Assembly (NCBI GenBank): GCA_037953625.1
Contig: CM075656.1
Coordinates: 66,979,001 to 67,043,000, forward strand
From: Crotalaria pallida
Taxonomy: Eukaryota; Streptophyta; Magnoliopsida; Fabales; Fabaceae
Direction of reading: 5' to 3'
Length of the DNA stretch: 64,000 nt
Shown here: positions 43,196-54,650 of the stretch, piece by piece
Numbering within the stretch: position 1 is the first letter of the stretch
Layout: each line of letters begins with the position of its first letter
Translations under genes and position numbers: made by a program
Notes under the pieces: generated by a model
Seen by the model: the letters and a program-made list of their open reading frames with translations, nothing else
Told to the model about the DNA's origin: nothing
Database searches by the model: none

Positions 43196-45764
43196 TGTAA
43201 CATCCCAAAAATTAATATTAAATAATATAATTTTAGTGTATAAATATCTATTTAGGGATAGGATTAAGCCTTAGAAATTGTACAAGGTTAGAAGGGTAGA
43301 ACGAGCATAAGCCGACCTAGGATGTGAGATTAAGGCCTCGGCCCGATCCCGGCCGAGCTAGATAAGATTGTGTGCATATGAACCGAGCTGAAAGGGAACC
43401 CAACGGGAAACCCATTGTCCAGTCTGGATTATCCGACCTCAGCGCAACTCATAGCGTTATCCGAAAGGTAAGCTCGGACTGCTGATGTTCCTACAAACCG
43501 AGCCAACATATCCTGGCCGACGTATTCGAGCTGACACTGCCTAGCTCCTCCGTGCCAGCTCATGTTGAGTTGTAGCCCTTTGAGAACCGTACCATCCGTA
43601 CACTGTCCTTATCCTTCACTTTATGTCTCTATCATTACTTTATGTCCCTTTCAATGTACTATTCATGTCTTCCTCAAGAAGCCAATGAATCTTGGCCATA
43701 TATATTCTAAGCTTCCTCAAGAAGCTAATAAATCCTAGCCACACAAATGTTTTCCCTAAATGAATAAAAGAACCCCACATACACAACCCTCAACACTTTG
43801 CATTCTCACTCTCTTTCTCTCCTACGAATCTCTCTCTTTCTCCTCCAAAGCTTCAGCAAACAAAACCCCAACATTTTCCTTCTCCCTCTCTTCTCACAAA
43901 CCGGAACCCTCCTCCTCTCTGTTCTCTTCTACTCCGGCGTTCCTGGACCGGCGTAGTGTTGTGGTGGCATCAAGGAGGACACGGATTCGAGTGGTGTGAA
44001 GCTCACAAGGTCAAGGAAGCCATTCTCAAGCTCTCAACTCTTATCTCTCACGGTTTGAGGTAAGGAGTGAGTGTTACCTCTACTTGAGTTTGGGTTTCTA
44101 GGGTGTTCATAAAGGGTACTAAGAGTGGGTTGTTAGATTAGGGAATGGACATAGGTTAATGTTAGGAGAGAAATGGTAAAAAGGGTAAAAGGGGAATTAA
44201 TGAATGAACTAGAAACATGGATTTTAGGTGAAGATGGAATATCACTTTTGATTACACGCTATATTTCATATGCTGTATTTTATATGATGAATAGACTAAA
44301 TGTTTTGTTCATGTGGTTGTTGTGGTATAAGTGTTTATGAGTTTTGATATTTGGTATTTGTATCTGTGGCCGAGCCGAGAGAGGGTGAGAATGGGGAATG
44401 AGAAAAATGGTAACCAGGGTGGATCGAAAAGATAAACTAATAAGGCATATAATGAGATAGGTAGATGAGATAGATAATAGGAATAATGGAAATCGGAAAT
44501 GGGTAAAGGGTTGAGCTGAGATAGATGCAAAGAGGAATAAATTAAAGAGGTGAACTGAGGTGGGCCGAACTAAAAGTAATGGTTAATAAGAAGGGGAATT
44601 AAAGAGAAATGGTTGTGTGGTCGGGTCATAGTAGACGCGTACTGGATGCGTGCATTGATCGCGTAAGCCGAGCATTGTGGTGCTCGCAGCTGTAAGACGA
44701 GCATGGTGGTGCTCGCCGTTATGACTCACAAGGTTCCGAGAACGGAATCGGTGGGATGTGTTCCTGGTCATAGCAGACACGTACTGGGTGTGTGCATTGA
44801 TCGCGTAAGCCGAGCATTGTGGTGCTCGCAGCTGTAAGACGAGTATTGTGGTACTCGCAGTTATGGACACTCCTTACTCCATAGAATGATCGGCGGTAGT
44901 GTTCCTGGTCATAGCAGACGCGTACTGGGTACGTGCATTGATCGCGTAAGCCGAGCATTGTGGTGCTCGCAGCTGTAAGTCGAGTATTGTGGTACTCGCA
45001 GTTATGGACACTCCTTTATCCGACTTAAATGGTGTAAGACATGCACTGGGTGTATGCATCCGAGAAGAGTAAAAGATTGTAAACTATGTGAAAGTGAAAT
45101 AATGAGTAATGAACCCGAGATAGAGATGGTAATCCGAGACATGAGAGGATTAACCGAGGTATAGCTAGTAATGAGTTAGCTGGTGTATGATGTGAGCCGA
45201 GCTAGACGAGGATGTGGGTATGCGAACCGAGCTAAATGTTGATATATGCATGAGATACATGGGCTTGATTATTTGTGATTTATTTGCTAATTTGACTACT
45301 TGTGTTTGGCTTGGTAGTTCGGTATGTCATTTTAGAAACTGCTTATTTAAGTTCTGTGTAATGCTCACCCCCTTACCATTTTTCAGGTACTGAGCCCGAG
45401 CAGACGCAGTCCCCGGCCGAGCAGGATCACTCTCCCTCACAGGGAGAGTAAGTTATTTAGAGTCAGTTAGGTGGATGGGTCTCGGCCAGTTTGGCCGAGC
45501 TAGAACATTGTTTTGTATTGGGTCTTGGCCAGTTGGGCCGAGCTAAAACACTGATTGTATTTTGAATGACCAAGCTGAATGTACCTAAACTTATACTTTA
45601 TGTATTTGATGCATTTAAGTCTTCCGCTTTATTAACTCTGATGTTTTCGTTATTAATGGAAGGAAATATTATTTTGGCAAATATCATATTCTTTTAAAAA
45701 AAAAAAGAAATTTTAAATCCTAATTTTGGGGTAATAAAGAGTAATCGTTATATAGGGTGTTACA
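43196..45764 (+). repeat. 3' LTR of the chromovirus dimer, 2569 bp
   Basis: Collinear with 36005-38572, including the intron-like splice sites (donor 44060, acceptor 45386), the three-unit array and the final AGGGTGTTACA. It differs by about twelve substitutions and a one-base change in an A run, counted by eye. It ends at the CAAAA duplication. Confidence 0.93.
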
Positions 45765-46007
45765 CAAAATGGTCCTATACGCAGAATTTTGCGTTCATGT
45801 ACCTGAATCATCCAAGTTACAATACTTATTGTTGGTGTAGGTTTTCATTAACCATGTCAACAAATAATTGATTTTTCTCACGGATGGGACCAAAACCAAA
45901 ACGTTTGAAAAATTAAGGACTAGTCCCGGTCAAAATAATTTTTGGGGACTAAAAACAAAACACGCTAAACTTTTAAGGACCAAAACTATAAATAAGCCTT
46001 TTTAATA

Positions 46008-47224
46008 AATACCTAACTTAGAGCATATTTGGTTTGGCTTAAGATTGTAGTTTTGTTTGTTTTTTTTCAAAAATAATCATAATCTAATGTGTTTGTTTGT
46101 CAATGCAGATTATAATTTTATATTATATTCTTGGAAAAATAATTAAAATCTAAAAGCACTCTCACGAAGATTAATTTTTGTAATATTATTTTTTTAAAAT
46201 CCATATAATTTTTCTATTATACCCTTATCACTCCAACATATTAACTACCTCCTTATCACTTTATACCCTTTCTTATAATTTACTCAGTAAAAATAATTTT
46301 CTTTACATTATTCAAACAAAATAGATTAACTAAAATTCATTTTTCAGCTAAGATACACTACCATAAACATATTATAATTTTAACATATTATAATCTATTA
46401 TAATCTTACCAGATTATAATTACAGAAAAAATAATCATAATCTCATTTTATCAACTATTCCAAACATACATATAGGTTTGTTTTCGATAAGTTTATCAGA
46501 GTAGCTTAGTACTCATAGGTTTATAAGCCATTTTAAATAATTCCACATTTTTCAACTCGATAATGGACTAATTTTAATTAAACTACTCCTAGCTTATCAA
46601 CTTTTAAGTATGTTTTCGGCCTTCATCTAATTTTACGGTCAAGCAAAACCCAAGACATTTTGAAATATTTTCAAGTAATGTGAAAATATATACAAATTAT
46701 TTTAACATTATTCGAATTTCTAAACCATTGATATATTAGAATAACATGGCATGAAAGATACCCATTCATAATAAGACATCTCGAACATGAAATTTTGCAA
46801 AAAGCTGGGTATGTATAAACAATTATGTTAGGTAAATATCCAAATTCAACATTAACATTTAGCGCCTATTTTTTTAGAAAATAATGTAAATTTATTCCAA
46901 ATTCCTATACATCTTTTATCTTCTTTATTTTCTTAAAAAAGTAGGTATTGAATATTGATGTTTGGTTTTAGATATTCATATAACATTATTGATGTATAAA
47001 TAATCTTGATACTATATTAAAATAATAATTACCTAACTTATGATGTGTGGCCAATTTCGTATGTTGGTGACCCAACAATGGCATAAATTTTGATATTATA
47101 TTAAAATAATTGTACGTACATAACTTCATCCTAAAACTTAGATAACAGAGAGAGTGCTGCTAGGTCATGATAAATAGTATAGGAGTAGTAGTTTTTTTAC
47201 CCTGTACTCTACCAATACCAAACT

Positions 47225-47255
<31 letters not shown>

Positions 47256-48516
47256 TTTTGTTACATGTATATCAAACTTTAATATTGAACACAACACTCA
47301 AATTTTTGCTTTAAAGTATAAAATCTAAGGGATATATATTTCATGGACTAATACTCGACAGACTTTCAATGTCAATTTAGTATGAAAACTGACAACACGA
47401 AAGCCTTAGTTGGTGCAATTATGGTGTTTGCATGTATCTAAGATCCTAAGTGAGGAAAAGAGTGGTAGCAAACTAAATCAAATTAAATAGATGAATAGAA
47501 AAAGGGGGCAGCATGAGAAAGGGAAAATGATTGTTAGGTAAACAAATATGGAGATAGGTGTGAATGAACATTGCATTCTGGTTAAGAATAGGTGAAGGAA
47601 GGCGAAATGTAAATAAACAGATGAAGGACAAGGAAGCAAATTGTGAAGGTGATGAGAAAAAAATTAAATTTGAAAGAGGTTGGCATTTATCATATTCTGA
47701 CGTAATAGATCTCCCTCATTATTCTCAACCGTCTCAATTACTCTTGCATTTATGTGATTTAAATGGTCTTAATAGAATGGCCATTTTTTTTCAATGCTCG
47801 GAACTACCCAACCCACCCTCTACCATTCCTTAATTCATATTCATCATACTTCTCTTCCTAACTCACGATAAAATTTTCTTATAGTACACGACATACAACT
47901 TTCTTGCCATTGCTCTCGTTATACTCGTGGATACTTTGCTTGAAACTTGTAATACAGGAGTTGGAAATAAAAAAATAAAAAAAGTCTCCATTGACTTGTA
48001 CTCCTTGGATCATGGCATGGGATCTGAATGAAATTAGAAAATTAATTTTGCCATTACGATACAAAACATTAGCTATTAGATATTGAATTCTATCCCAAGT
48101 TGTTTACTAGGCAATCTATAACAAAGTCAACTACCACATTTATCAAATGTCATTAGCTGCCAACCACTATGCTTAGATTTCAATTCACATGCCTTCTCCT
48201 TCTTTATATTTTTTCCCTAGAAAATAAAAAAGTGATAGAAGTATTCTATAGTTTTTGGTTAAAATTCTTTTATTTGTATAACATGAAGCATGCTGAGTTG
48301 CACAGGAGTAGTTTAGGTTCGCAGGTTGTCACTGGTGTAGATTAAGCTGTAAAAATCAGTTATGTGGGCCTTAACTTTCAAACCATTTTAACTGTATGTT
48401 AACCAAGTACAACGAATAATCTACTTACTGCCATACGAAGTTAACTTTTATTGGTATCTTTACCTTTTTATGGTATCTAACATTAACAATATAACAGTCC
48501 CTGGTAGCATGATACA
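46008..48516. other. Intergenic region with MITE-like pieces, no supported gene
   Basis: AT-rich. A small inverted repeat with arms of about 55 bp (ATTCAACATTAACATTTAGCGC..) spans about 46829-46985. A longer possible MITE starts near 46024 (GAGCATATTTGGTTTGG) and ends near 46470 (CCAAACATAC). A (TTTA)n run lies at about 47222-47258. The 89-codon frame at 47564-47833 is unrecognised and has no supporting context. Confidence 0.4.
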
Positions 48517-48517
<1 letters not shown>

Positions 48518-48570
<53 letters not shown>

Positions 48571-48571
48571 T
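48518..48571. repeat. (TAA)n microsatellite, about 18 units
   Basis: Uninterrupted TAA repeats, the most common trinucleotide microsatellite type in legume DNA. Likely polymorphic. Confidence 0.95.
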
Positions 48572-48796
48572 TAACATCATTGATAAAGAGAAAGAAGAGA
48601 GTCATGGGAAAGGGAGAAAAAAAAAACTAAGGATGATAAAATTAACCTAAAACTCCAATAAGCAAAGTGCAAGGGTTAAGCTCTATTACACTTTTTCTGC
48701 AAAAAGGCAGAAAAATCTGAACCCACCCCCGCTCCCATATAGATATTCTAGCATTCCCACATTTTTTTTCTATATATAATAATAATAATTAGAATA

Positions 48797-48910
48797 GTGC
48801 TATTTACGCTCCACTCTTATATCTTGCATCCTCTGCTTAGACAAAATTGTGGGGATTCCCTCAATGAAATAGAGGAGCAGAGAAGGGTAAAAGTGGAGCG
48901 CACTTAGCAC
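48797..48910. mobile_element. Small MITE with TA target duplication
   Basis: The left end GTGCTATTTACGCTCCACTC and the inverted right end GTGCTAAGTGCGCTCCAC share about 45 bp of arm. TA flanks both ends (48795-48796 and 48911-48912). At about 114 bp, Tc1/mariner-type (Stowaway-like) is the best guess. It lies about 150 bp beyond the 3' end of the GIR-like gene. Confidence 0.6.
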
Positions 48911-49061
48911 TACTCATACTAAAGCAAAATAGCTTAAACACTAAATTATTTTTTTCTTTTTTTTTTATAACAAGGAAACTCCTAGGATTAAAAATAAAAC
49001 CTAATAACATGTCCTACTAGAGCAGAGAAAAACAGAACATGAAACAGAGGAGTCTGAAACA

Positions 49062-49439
49062 TTAGATCCTTTTGTTGCGGTTGTTGTTGTTGTTGTTGTT
49101 GTCATAGTCATGAAGGAAGTCAAGCAAGACGGTGCTTTTGCATTTGGGGCACTTAGGATCTTCTTCAGAGAGCATCACATACATGAGGCAGCGAGGGCAA
49201 CCTACAAGAACCATGGAAGTGGCTTCAGGGCTGTTAGAGTATCCATTGTTGTTGTTATTGTTGTTGTTGTTGATGTTGTCCTCAGAGGAGACACAAGAGC
49301 TCGGTGGTGACGTTGGTGAAACCGTCGCTGATCGCGTTGGCGACGATTCCAGCCCACGGTGGTGGTGATCAGCCCTTGGTGGTGATAGGTTCAGCTTCAG
49401 GTCAAGCTTCGGACCGCTTCCGTTGTTCCGGCGACTCAT
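49062..49439 (-). CDS. GIR1-like: GIR1/GIR2-like EAR-motif repressor (GLABRA2-interacting repressor family)
   Basis: A complete 125-residue protein from a single coding exon. An EAR motif, LDLKLNL, sits at residues 12-18, the type of sequence that recruits TOPLESS co-repressors. A Ser/Pro-rich stretch (RSATVSPTSPPSSCVSSE, residues 36-53) and a poly-Asn run (57-65) follow. A conserved C-terminal zinc-ribbon-like module is built on CPRC (81-84) and CPKC (97-100), ending LLDFLH. A second poly-Asn run covers 114-120. In Arabidopsis the family members GIR1 and GIR2 bind GLABRA2 and repress root-hair genes; that this copy does the same is inference. Length is close to the family norm once the Asn runs are discounted. 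The start is the first Met of the conserved MSRRN. A TATA box lies 440 bp upstream. Confidence 0.9.
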   Translation of the reverse strand: MSRRNNGSGPKLDLKLNLSPPRADHHHRGLESSPTRSATVSPTSPPSSCVSSEDNINNNNNNNNNGYSNSPEATSMVLVGCPRCLMYVMLSEEDPKCPKCKSTVLLDFLHDYDNNNNNNNRNKRI

Positions 49440-49876
49440 GGTTTCTTCTTGCTTCTTTTTGTTAGCTAATTATGATACCTGTTTTTTTTATTTTTGTTGA
49501 CAAAAATGTTAGCCACAAAATAAGAAGGAGAAAACCGAAAGAAAAAAAAGTTCAATTCCGTGACTAAAAAGTAATCTAATAGCACTATGCAAATTAAATT
49601 AAAACAACACATGTGGTTACCATTACTATATAGAGATAAAATGAAGGAAAAAAAGACAAAGGTGATCAGTATCACTCACTGTGATTGTGAGAGAGGTTTA
49701 AGGAGGAAGGAAGAGTATTAGGATGAGGCTAATAATATGGAAGAAGAGGAAGAAGAAAAAAAAGGGGAATATAATGATATTATTAGAAGGAGGAGAGTGA
49801 CATGGTTAGAAGCATAAGAAGCTCCGGCACCAGCAGCAAAATGATCTGTGTTGTGAGAATGGACCTTGAAGGCCAT

Positions 49877-50062
49877 TTTATATAAGGAAAAAAATGAAGG
49901 GTGATTTAAAGCTTAATTTAATTGTGGGAGAGAGGTGGAGGGTATAAGGTGTAGAGAGAGAAAGAGAGTGAATGAGGAGGGTAGAGAGAGGAGAGAGAAG
50001 GAAAGGTGATGGAATTGAATTGTATTGAATTCAATTCAATTGTATTGAATTGAATTGAAGTA
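49877..50062 (-). promoter_or_regulatory. Core promoter region of the GIR-like gene
   Basis: On the minus strand CCTTATATAAAATGG gives a TATA box at 49877-49884. Upstream of it is a CT-rich tract seen as GAGA/GGAG runs on the plus strand (49922-50005), similar to sites bound by plant BBR/BPC GAGA-binding factors. Beyond that is a TTGAA-based repeat (about 50013-50060) with palindromic GAATTC. A leader of about 400 bp between TATA and the ATG is implied. A 5' leader intron is possible, but its sites are not clear. Confidence 0.55.
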
Positions 50063-51827
50063 TAGGAGGGTAGAAGAAGAGTGTAAATTGAGGCCAGGAA
50101 ATGTATTAATTGTTTGGAAAAATCCCAAGAAGTATGCAGGAAGGGGAAATTGGTAGTAAATATTGCAATTACAAAGTGCAGGAAGGAGGGCCTTTCTTTC
50201 ATTCATTGCATTGCTTAGGGGAGAGTCGGTGTTTAAGATGAGTCTCAGAGCAACACAGCTCAAGAGAAATAAAACCCAACACCTAGCTTTTAAGGCTAAA
50301 ACCCCAATACTTATAAAATCCAACCCCACCAACAAAATTTAATGGCAAATTGTAAGCACCAAATTTATTTATTCTTTTTTTTTTCCAAAAACAATTGAAG
50401 TATATGTAGTAGCAATGGAAAACCAAGTGTAACATCAAATTTAAATGTTCAACAATACTCTACGAAAATGAAAGCAACATAATAAATAAAATGACATTAG
50501 ACAATGTGAGGGAGCATGATTAAAATAATATTTTTTTGTTTTGCAAAGTAATGAAAACATAATTAGCTCCCATAATTTTGTTTTGCAAATGTTGCACTTG
50601 AATCTAATATATACAGAATACATTTCTCAGGTTCTGAGTATGTTGCTTTTTCATGGATTCTCGCTTTGCTTTGGGAAGTACAACATAGGTTTATCGTCCA
50701 ACAGACATTACAGTATGTCATGGTGTTTATATCATGGGACCATTGATTCCTTCGAATACAGTATTATCACCATTAGAATGCTTTCTGTCTTGAATTTGAT
50801 TCATGATTTGACAATGCAACAGCAAAGGCAGGGAGAGCCATGGAACATTTACTATAGCACTCGGGCTTCAATTTTTTATTGTATTATTAATTATCAAATT
50901 ATTTTTTTTAATCACGATTTTTGCATTTCTATCACCCGTCCTATCTATTATTTCCTTCGACTCGAATTATAAGCAAAAATAACAAATTTACATTTATTAA
51001 GGAGATTAATTGATTATATTTAATTTTTTCAAATTTATAAAAAAAAATAGCGATATATATCTTAGGAAAATAATATTGAGAATGAAACAAAATTAGATAA
51101 AATGAGAATTTTCTATGGATGTTTTAGAAAAGTGGCATTGGAAATGAAACAAAATTCAATAAAGTTAATTAGTTTTGCTTATATTTTAAAAAAAAAATAT
51201 TTTTTTCTTATAATTTCAGCTGAAGGAATATAACATATAGTAATACTTAGTACTTGAAATTAACTATAATACAATAATATAATGGAAATAATATAAAGGA
51301 AAATGTTACACTTACACCTTACATTTAGACGTAAGAGGTATATTAAAAAAAATAAGAAAAAATTATAGAGAACTAATAAATTATTTGATATGATAAAAAA
51401 AAACAAAAAACAAAATGTAAATGTAAATGAAGATATAAAAAAAAATTATAAGAATATCATAACTCTAATAAATTTCAATTCATTTTTAAAATTAATTAAA
51501 ATCCTGGGACTACGCAATTTCTCCATTCAATAAAAAAAAATCATTCGTATAAAAAATGTTTAAAATTTTTCAAATGCCATTAATGATTTTAACTTTATAA
51601 TAATATAATAAAGGAAATTAAATAATTTTAATTTTTATAATTAAATGAAACTATTTTATTATATGATGTCATTGGTAGTTCAAATTAAATAATATATTAA
51701 ATAGTATAGTAAAGTGCAATTAATAAAAATTTTAATAATAACATAGTGACATCAATGTTCTCAATTTTAATATTACTCCATACACGTTGTTCCCTTCTTC
51801 TCAAATATTAAGAATAAAGAATAAAAA
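50063..51827. other. AT-rich intergenic region, no supported gene
   Basis: Upstream flank of the GIR-like gene on the minus strand. A 143-codon plus-strand frame (50541-50972) has no recognisable domain and a composition like its surroundings, so I do not call it. The rest is poly-A/T rich. Confidence 0.45.
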
Positions 51828-52208
51828 CAACAACAACAACCAATAAGCCTTTTCGTATAAAAAAAACAACTATCAAGTGTCTAGGTAGGGTTGACTATAT
51901 GGATCAAACGACGTCATAAAGATTTATCATAAATCATATCATTCGATAAAGCATTTATTTCCATAATATTTTTAATTGTTTCACATTTGGTTTTTCTTGA
52001 CCTTCTTCCGCCTCTAACACATGAAATATTATCCATTTGATCTACCCTTCTAACCGAGGCTTCTACTGATCCCCTCCATACATGCCCAAAACACCTAAGA
52101 CGGGACTTAACTATTTTTTTTCTACAATAGGTGCAATCCCAACTCTTTTTCGAATACACTCATTTCTAATCCAATTTTGTTTGGTGTGCCCACTCATCCA
52201 CTGCAACA
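51828..52208 (-). mobile_element. RTE-type LINE, 3' end segment
   Basis: On the minus strand this encodes the C-terminal phrase LRCFGHVWRGSVEASVRRVD, the conserved tail of plant RTE LINEs. A 3' untranslated end containing GATCCATATAGTCAACCC follows, then a (GTT)n tail seen as CAACAACAACAACC at 51829-51841. Such short-repeat tails are typical of RTE elements. The body continues at 54651-54845 and 57677-58035 after two insertions. Confidence 0.85.
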
Positions 52209-53271
52209 TGTAACATTCCTTGTATATCATCTTACTCTATAAGATAAGTAAGAAGTTTATGAAAACTTGGACTTGTTATCGTTGGAAAAAGATCTGAAAA
52301 TAATAATTTTCCCTTCCCTTGAAAATTCCTTTTTCACAAACACTTGATTAGTAATGAGGTTGACTAACAAAATCAGAGTTTGCGGAAACATAGTAAAATC
52401 ATCATGTTATACCCCCAAAATATATCAAGTGTAACAAGTCCATTAATACCAAATAGGTGTAATTATGAAACTGAATTCCTCTTATGATACCTTTTTCCAA
52501 AATATGTATCATATAAATTCTATTAAAATAGAAAGGTTATAGAGCTGGTCACTGGTCCTTTGTCCAAACATCCTTCTGGTCGGATCCTCGATATCTGCAC
52601 AACGGGTTCCCAACCCACACTTTCTATACTCTGCATGCATCTAAGGGACATCTCCCTTTACTAATTCTTGTGCAAGCTAGATGCACGATCAACACCTAAT
52701 AAGGGCATGGGGGTTAGCTATACATATTCGCATAATCAAATGAGAATAAAACTAACATCCACAAGTTAACATGTAGCAAATCATGATGCATAATCATATG
52801 AGCACACTCGGTTAATCATAATAATTCTTTCAATGCAGGTGGCATGATGCATGATTTCCTTCCACAACTGAGGCCTCTAAAAGTCCATCTTGGACGTCCA
52901 TCCAATACACCGTTGTGTTCCCGGAACACCCACATTCGTTCCCAGAACGTAATGCCGAACCATACTTGGATAATACGCATCACTCCCAGAGTGTGCACCA
53001 CGTTCCCAGAACAATGTTTATACCTCAAAACCACTGTTTATATCATTCAAAAGTCTAAATCACATTTCATTGTCCAATGAGCATAATTTCCTCTTGAAAC
53101 TATCTCATTACCTTAAGGTATTAACTCTTTAACTGCAATCTGAACTATAACAGTGAAATCAACTTATTTTCATATTGTTTTCCATGAAATTAAGGCCTAG
53201 ATTTGAGTAGGATTTGTAAGACTACAATGCTGATTTTGTAAACTTATTTTCTTTTGCATTTTAACAGGGTC

Positions 53272-53302
53272 TAACCGGTTACGAATATCGAGTAACCGGT
53301 TA
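53272..53302. promoter_or_regulatory. TAACCGGTTA pair, 21-bp spacing
   Basis: Exact palindromes start at 53272 and 53293, collinear with the pair at 28035/28056 in the related LTR. Confidence 0.75.
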
Positions 53303-54359
53303 GATTATGCAGTCTGACACTAAAACATGAGTTTTAACAAACCATTCTCTTCACTACTCAAATCTAACCAAATTTCAACCTTTAACAGAGTTCATATACC
53401 TTAAATAAATATGTTTAAACACAGAAACATATCTATCTTGCATGCATTCAATTTGGATACACAAATTGCACATAATTGCACATATTTCACAACTTAATGC
53501 ATCAATTCACATAATATCCAAGTAAGTCATGAAATCAACATCAACATAGCTTGCATGCATTCAATTAACATTGCTCAAAACATCAATTGGGCTCAAATTG
53601 GCCTCCGAGCCATTTAACCATTTCAACTTATGCCCTTTGAGTCTCTTGGTGACTCATCCTATATTCTACCACAATTTATTCTCATTCTAGCAAATAGTAA
53701 GCTTCCCCCTTACCTCTAAGTTGTGCTTGATCCAAAACATTGCAGAGAGAAAGGCTTCTACACAGATTTCCATTAAATCCACAATTCTGCTCTCTGCCAC
53801 GATTTTTATCAACAGGGTCCAAAGACCAGAAGATTTGACATAGCAATTGGCCAAAGAAATTGGAGAAACCAATTAGGACTCAATATAGGTAACATGCACT
53901 AGAGAATCAAAGAGATTTGAGGCTCAATGGTGGACTGTACTTACCAGAATCAAAGCTGGTATTCAGCTTCCAGAACAGGGAATGACAGAGAACTCAGTTT
54001 CCAATTCCTAGCTTCCAAGCTTGATTTCTCCTTCCACACGAACACTCAGCTCTCAAATCTTATATCAATGGAAAGCCCTTGATTCAAGCTTTCCAGAAGT
54101 GTGTGTTTTGCTCTCTAAAACTCAAGAACCAACACGAATTGAACAGGGCGATTATGAAACCCTAAAACACAGCCTCCCCCAAAATCAGAGCATCAACAAC
54201 CCCATTCTTCAGAAATTCCTCTATATATAGACCAATAACGATTACATGCACACTGACGCGTGGTTTTCCACTTGATTCAAGCTGTAATCGTGGCGAATTC
54301 TGGATTAATTGGGTGATTACTCATCAAAATCCAATAACCCAGTTTCTGAGTTCATCGTG

Positions 54360-54390
54360 TAACCGGTTACAAAGCCCTTCTAACCGGTTA
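54360..54390. promoter_or_regulatory. TAACCGGTTA pair, 21-bp spacing (U3)
   Basis: Exact palindromes start at 54360 and 54381, about 130 bp upstream of the minus-strand TATA box. Collinear with the pair at 29126/29147. Confidence 0.75.
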
Positions 54391-54650
54391 CATACTGGTA
54401 AAATTCAAAAATTAATAATTTAATTACTCTTTCTTCAAAACCTTTTTAATATTGCAATTAGGTCCCACCCCAAGGACTAAATTACAATATTCACATTTTT
54501 GTACAAAATAACCATATAAAAATATATCTCATATTTTTATATAATAAAAACACATAATGTACAAAAACTAAAACCTTCAAAATCAATTATAAAATAATTG
54601 TTATAATTAATTTCTTGGTTATTTGGGAGACGAAAATTAGGGGTGTTACA

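Larger units (their letters stand above)
35260..45764 (+). mobile_element. Dimeric Tekay-type chromovirus (Ty3/gypsy): LTR stub, pol tail, LTR, gag-pol, LTR
   Basis: The whole 10.5-kb block is flanked by one 5-bp duplication, CAAAA (35255-35259 and 45765-45769), so it arrived or rearranged as a unit. From the left it contains about 30 bp of LTR start (35260-35289), an abrupt joint into the integrase tail (35291-36004), an LTR (36005-38572), a complete gag-pol (38768-43159) and an LTR (43196-45764). This is the product expected of an LTR-internal-LTR-internal-LTR tandem from unequal recombination, followed by a deletion of most of the first LTR and first gag-pol. The pol order (protease, RT, RNase H, integrase, chromodomain) and the long LTRs fit the Tekay/Del chromovirus clade. 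Confidence 0.92.
32969..45998. mobile_element. Foldback MULE-MITE (about 484 bp) split by two LTR insertions
   Basis: The outer ends are GGATTATTTATG and, inverted, GGCTTATTTATAG, with a perfect 9-bp duplication TTTTTAATA (32960-32968 and 45999-46007). Removing the solo LTR (33112-35142) and the dimeric chromovirus (35260-45764), with one duplication copy each, leaves about 484 bp. Its two halves, 32969-33111 plus 35148-35259 and 45770-45998, are inverted repeats of each other almost to the centre. Phrases such as CAAACATTTTGGTTTTGATCC and its inverted counterpart match. The element resembles the TIR of the MULE at 10803. Confidence 0.8.
52209..54650 (-). mobile_element. Solo LTR, 2.44 kb, inside the RTE LINE
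   Basis: Starts TGTAACATTCC and ends GGGGTGTTACA, with a perfect 5-bp duplication CAACA (52204-52208 and 54651-54655). The TATA box is at 54222-54229 (minus orientation). A donor-like TTAGAG/GTAAGGGG lies at about 53715. It belongs to the same family as the solo LTR at 25855-29422 but is 1.1 kb shorter, lacking the segment with the 157-codon ORF. TAACCGGTTA pairs are at 53272/53293 and 54360/54381. Confidence 0.9.

Noticed and set aside
47564..47833. Plus-strand ORF of 89 codons
   Set aside because: No recognisable domain, no splice or promoter context, and composition equal to the surrounding intergenic DNA.
18631..49439. Functional link between the TOPLESS-related fragment and the EAR-motif GIR-like gene
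   Set aside because: The proteins do interact as families, but the TOPLESS copy is a dead two-exon fragment 30 kb away among unrelated insertions. Proximity is not evidence of a module.
50541..50972. Plus-strand ORF of 143 codons
   Set aside because: Peptide is rich in Ile, Tyr, His and Phe as expected from AT-rich random sequence, with no family resemblance.
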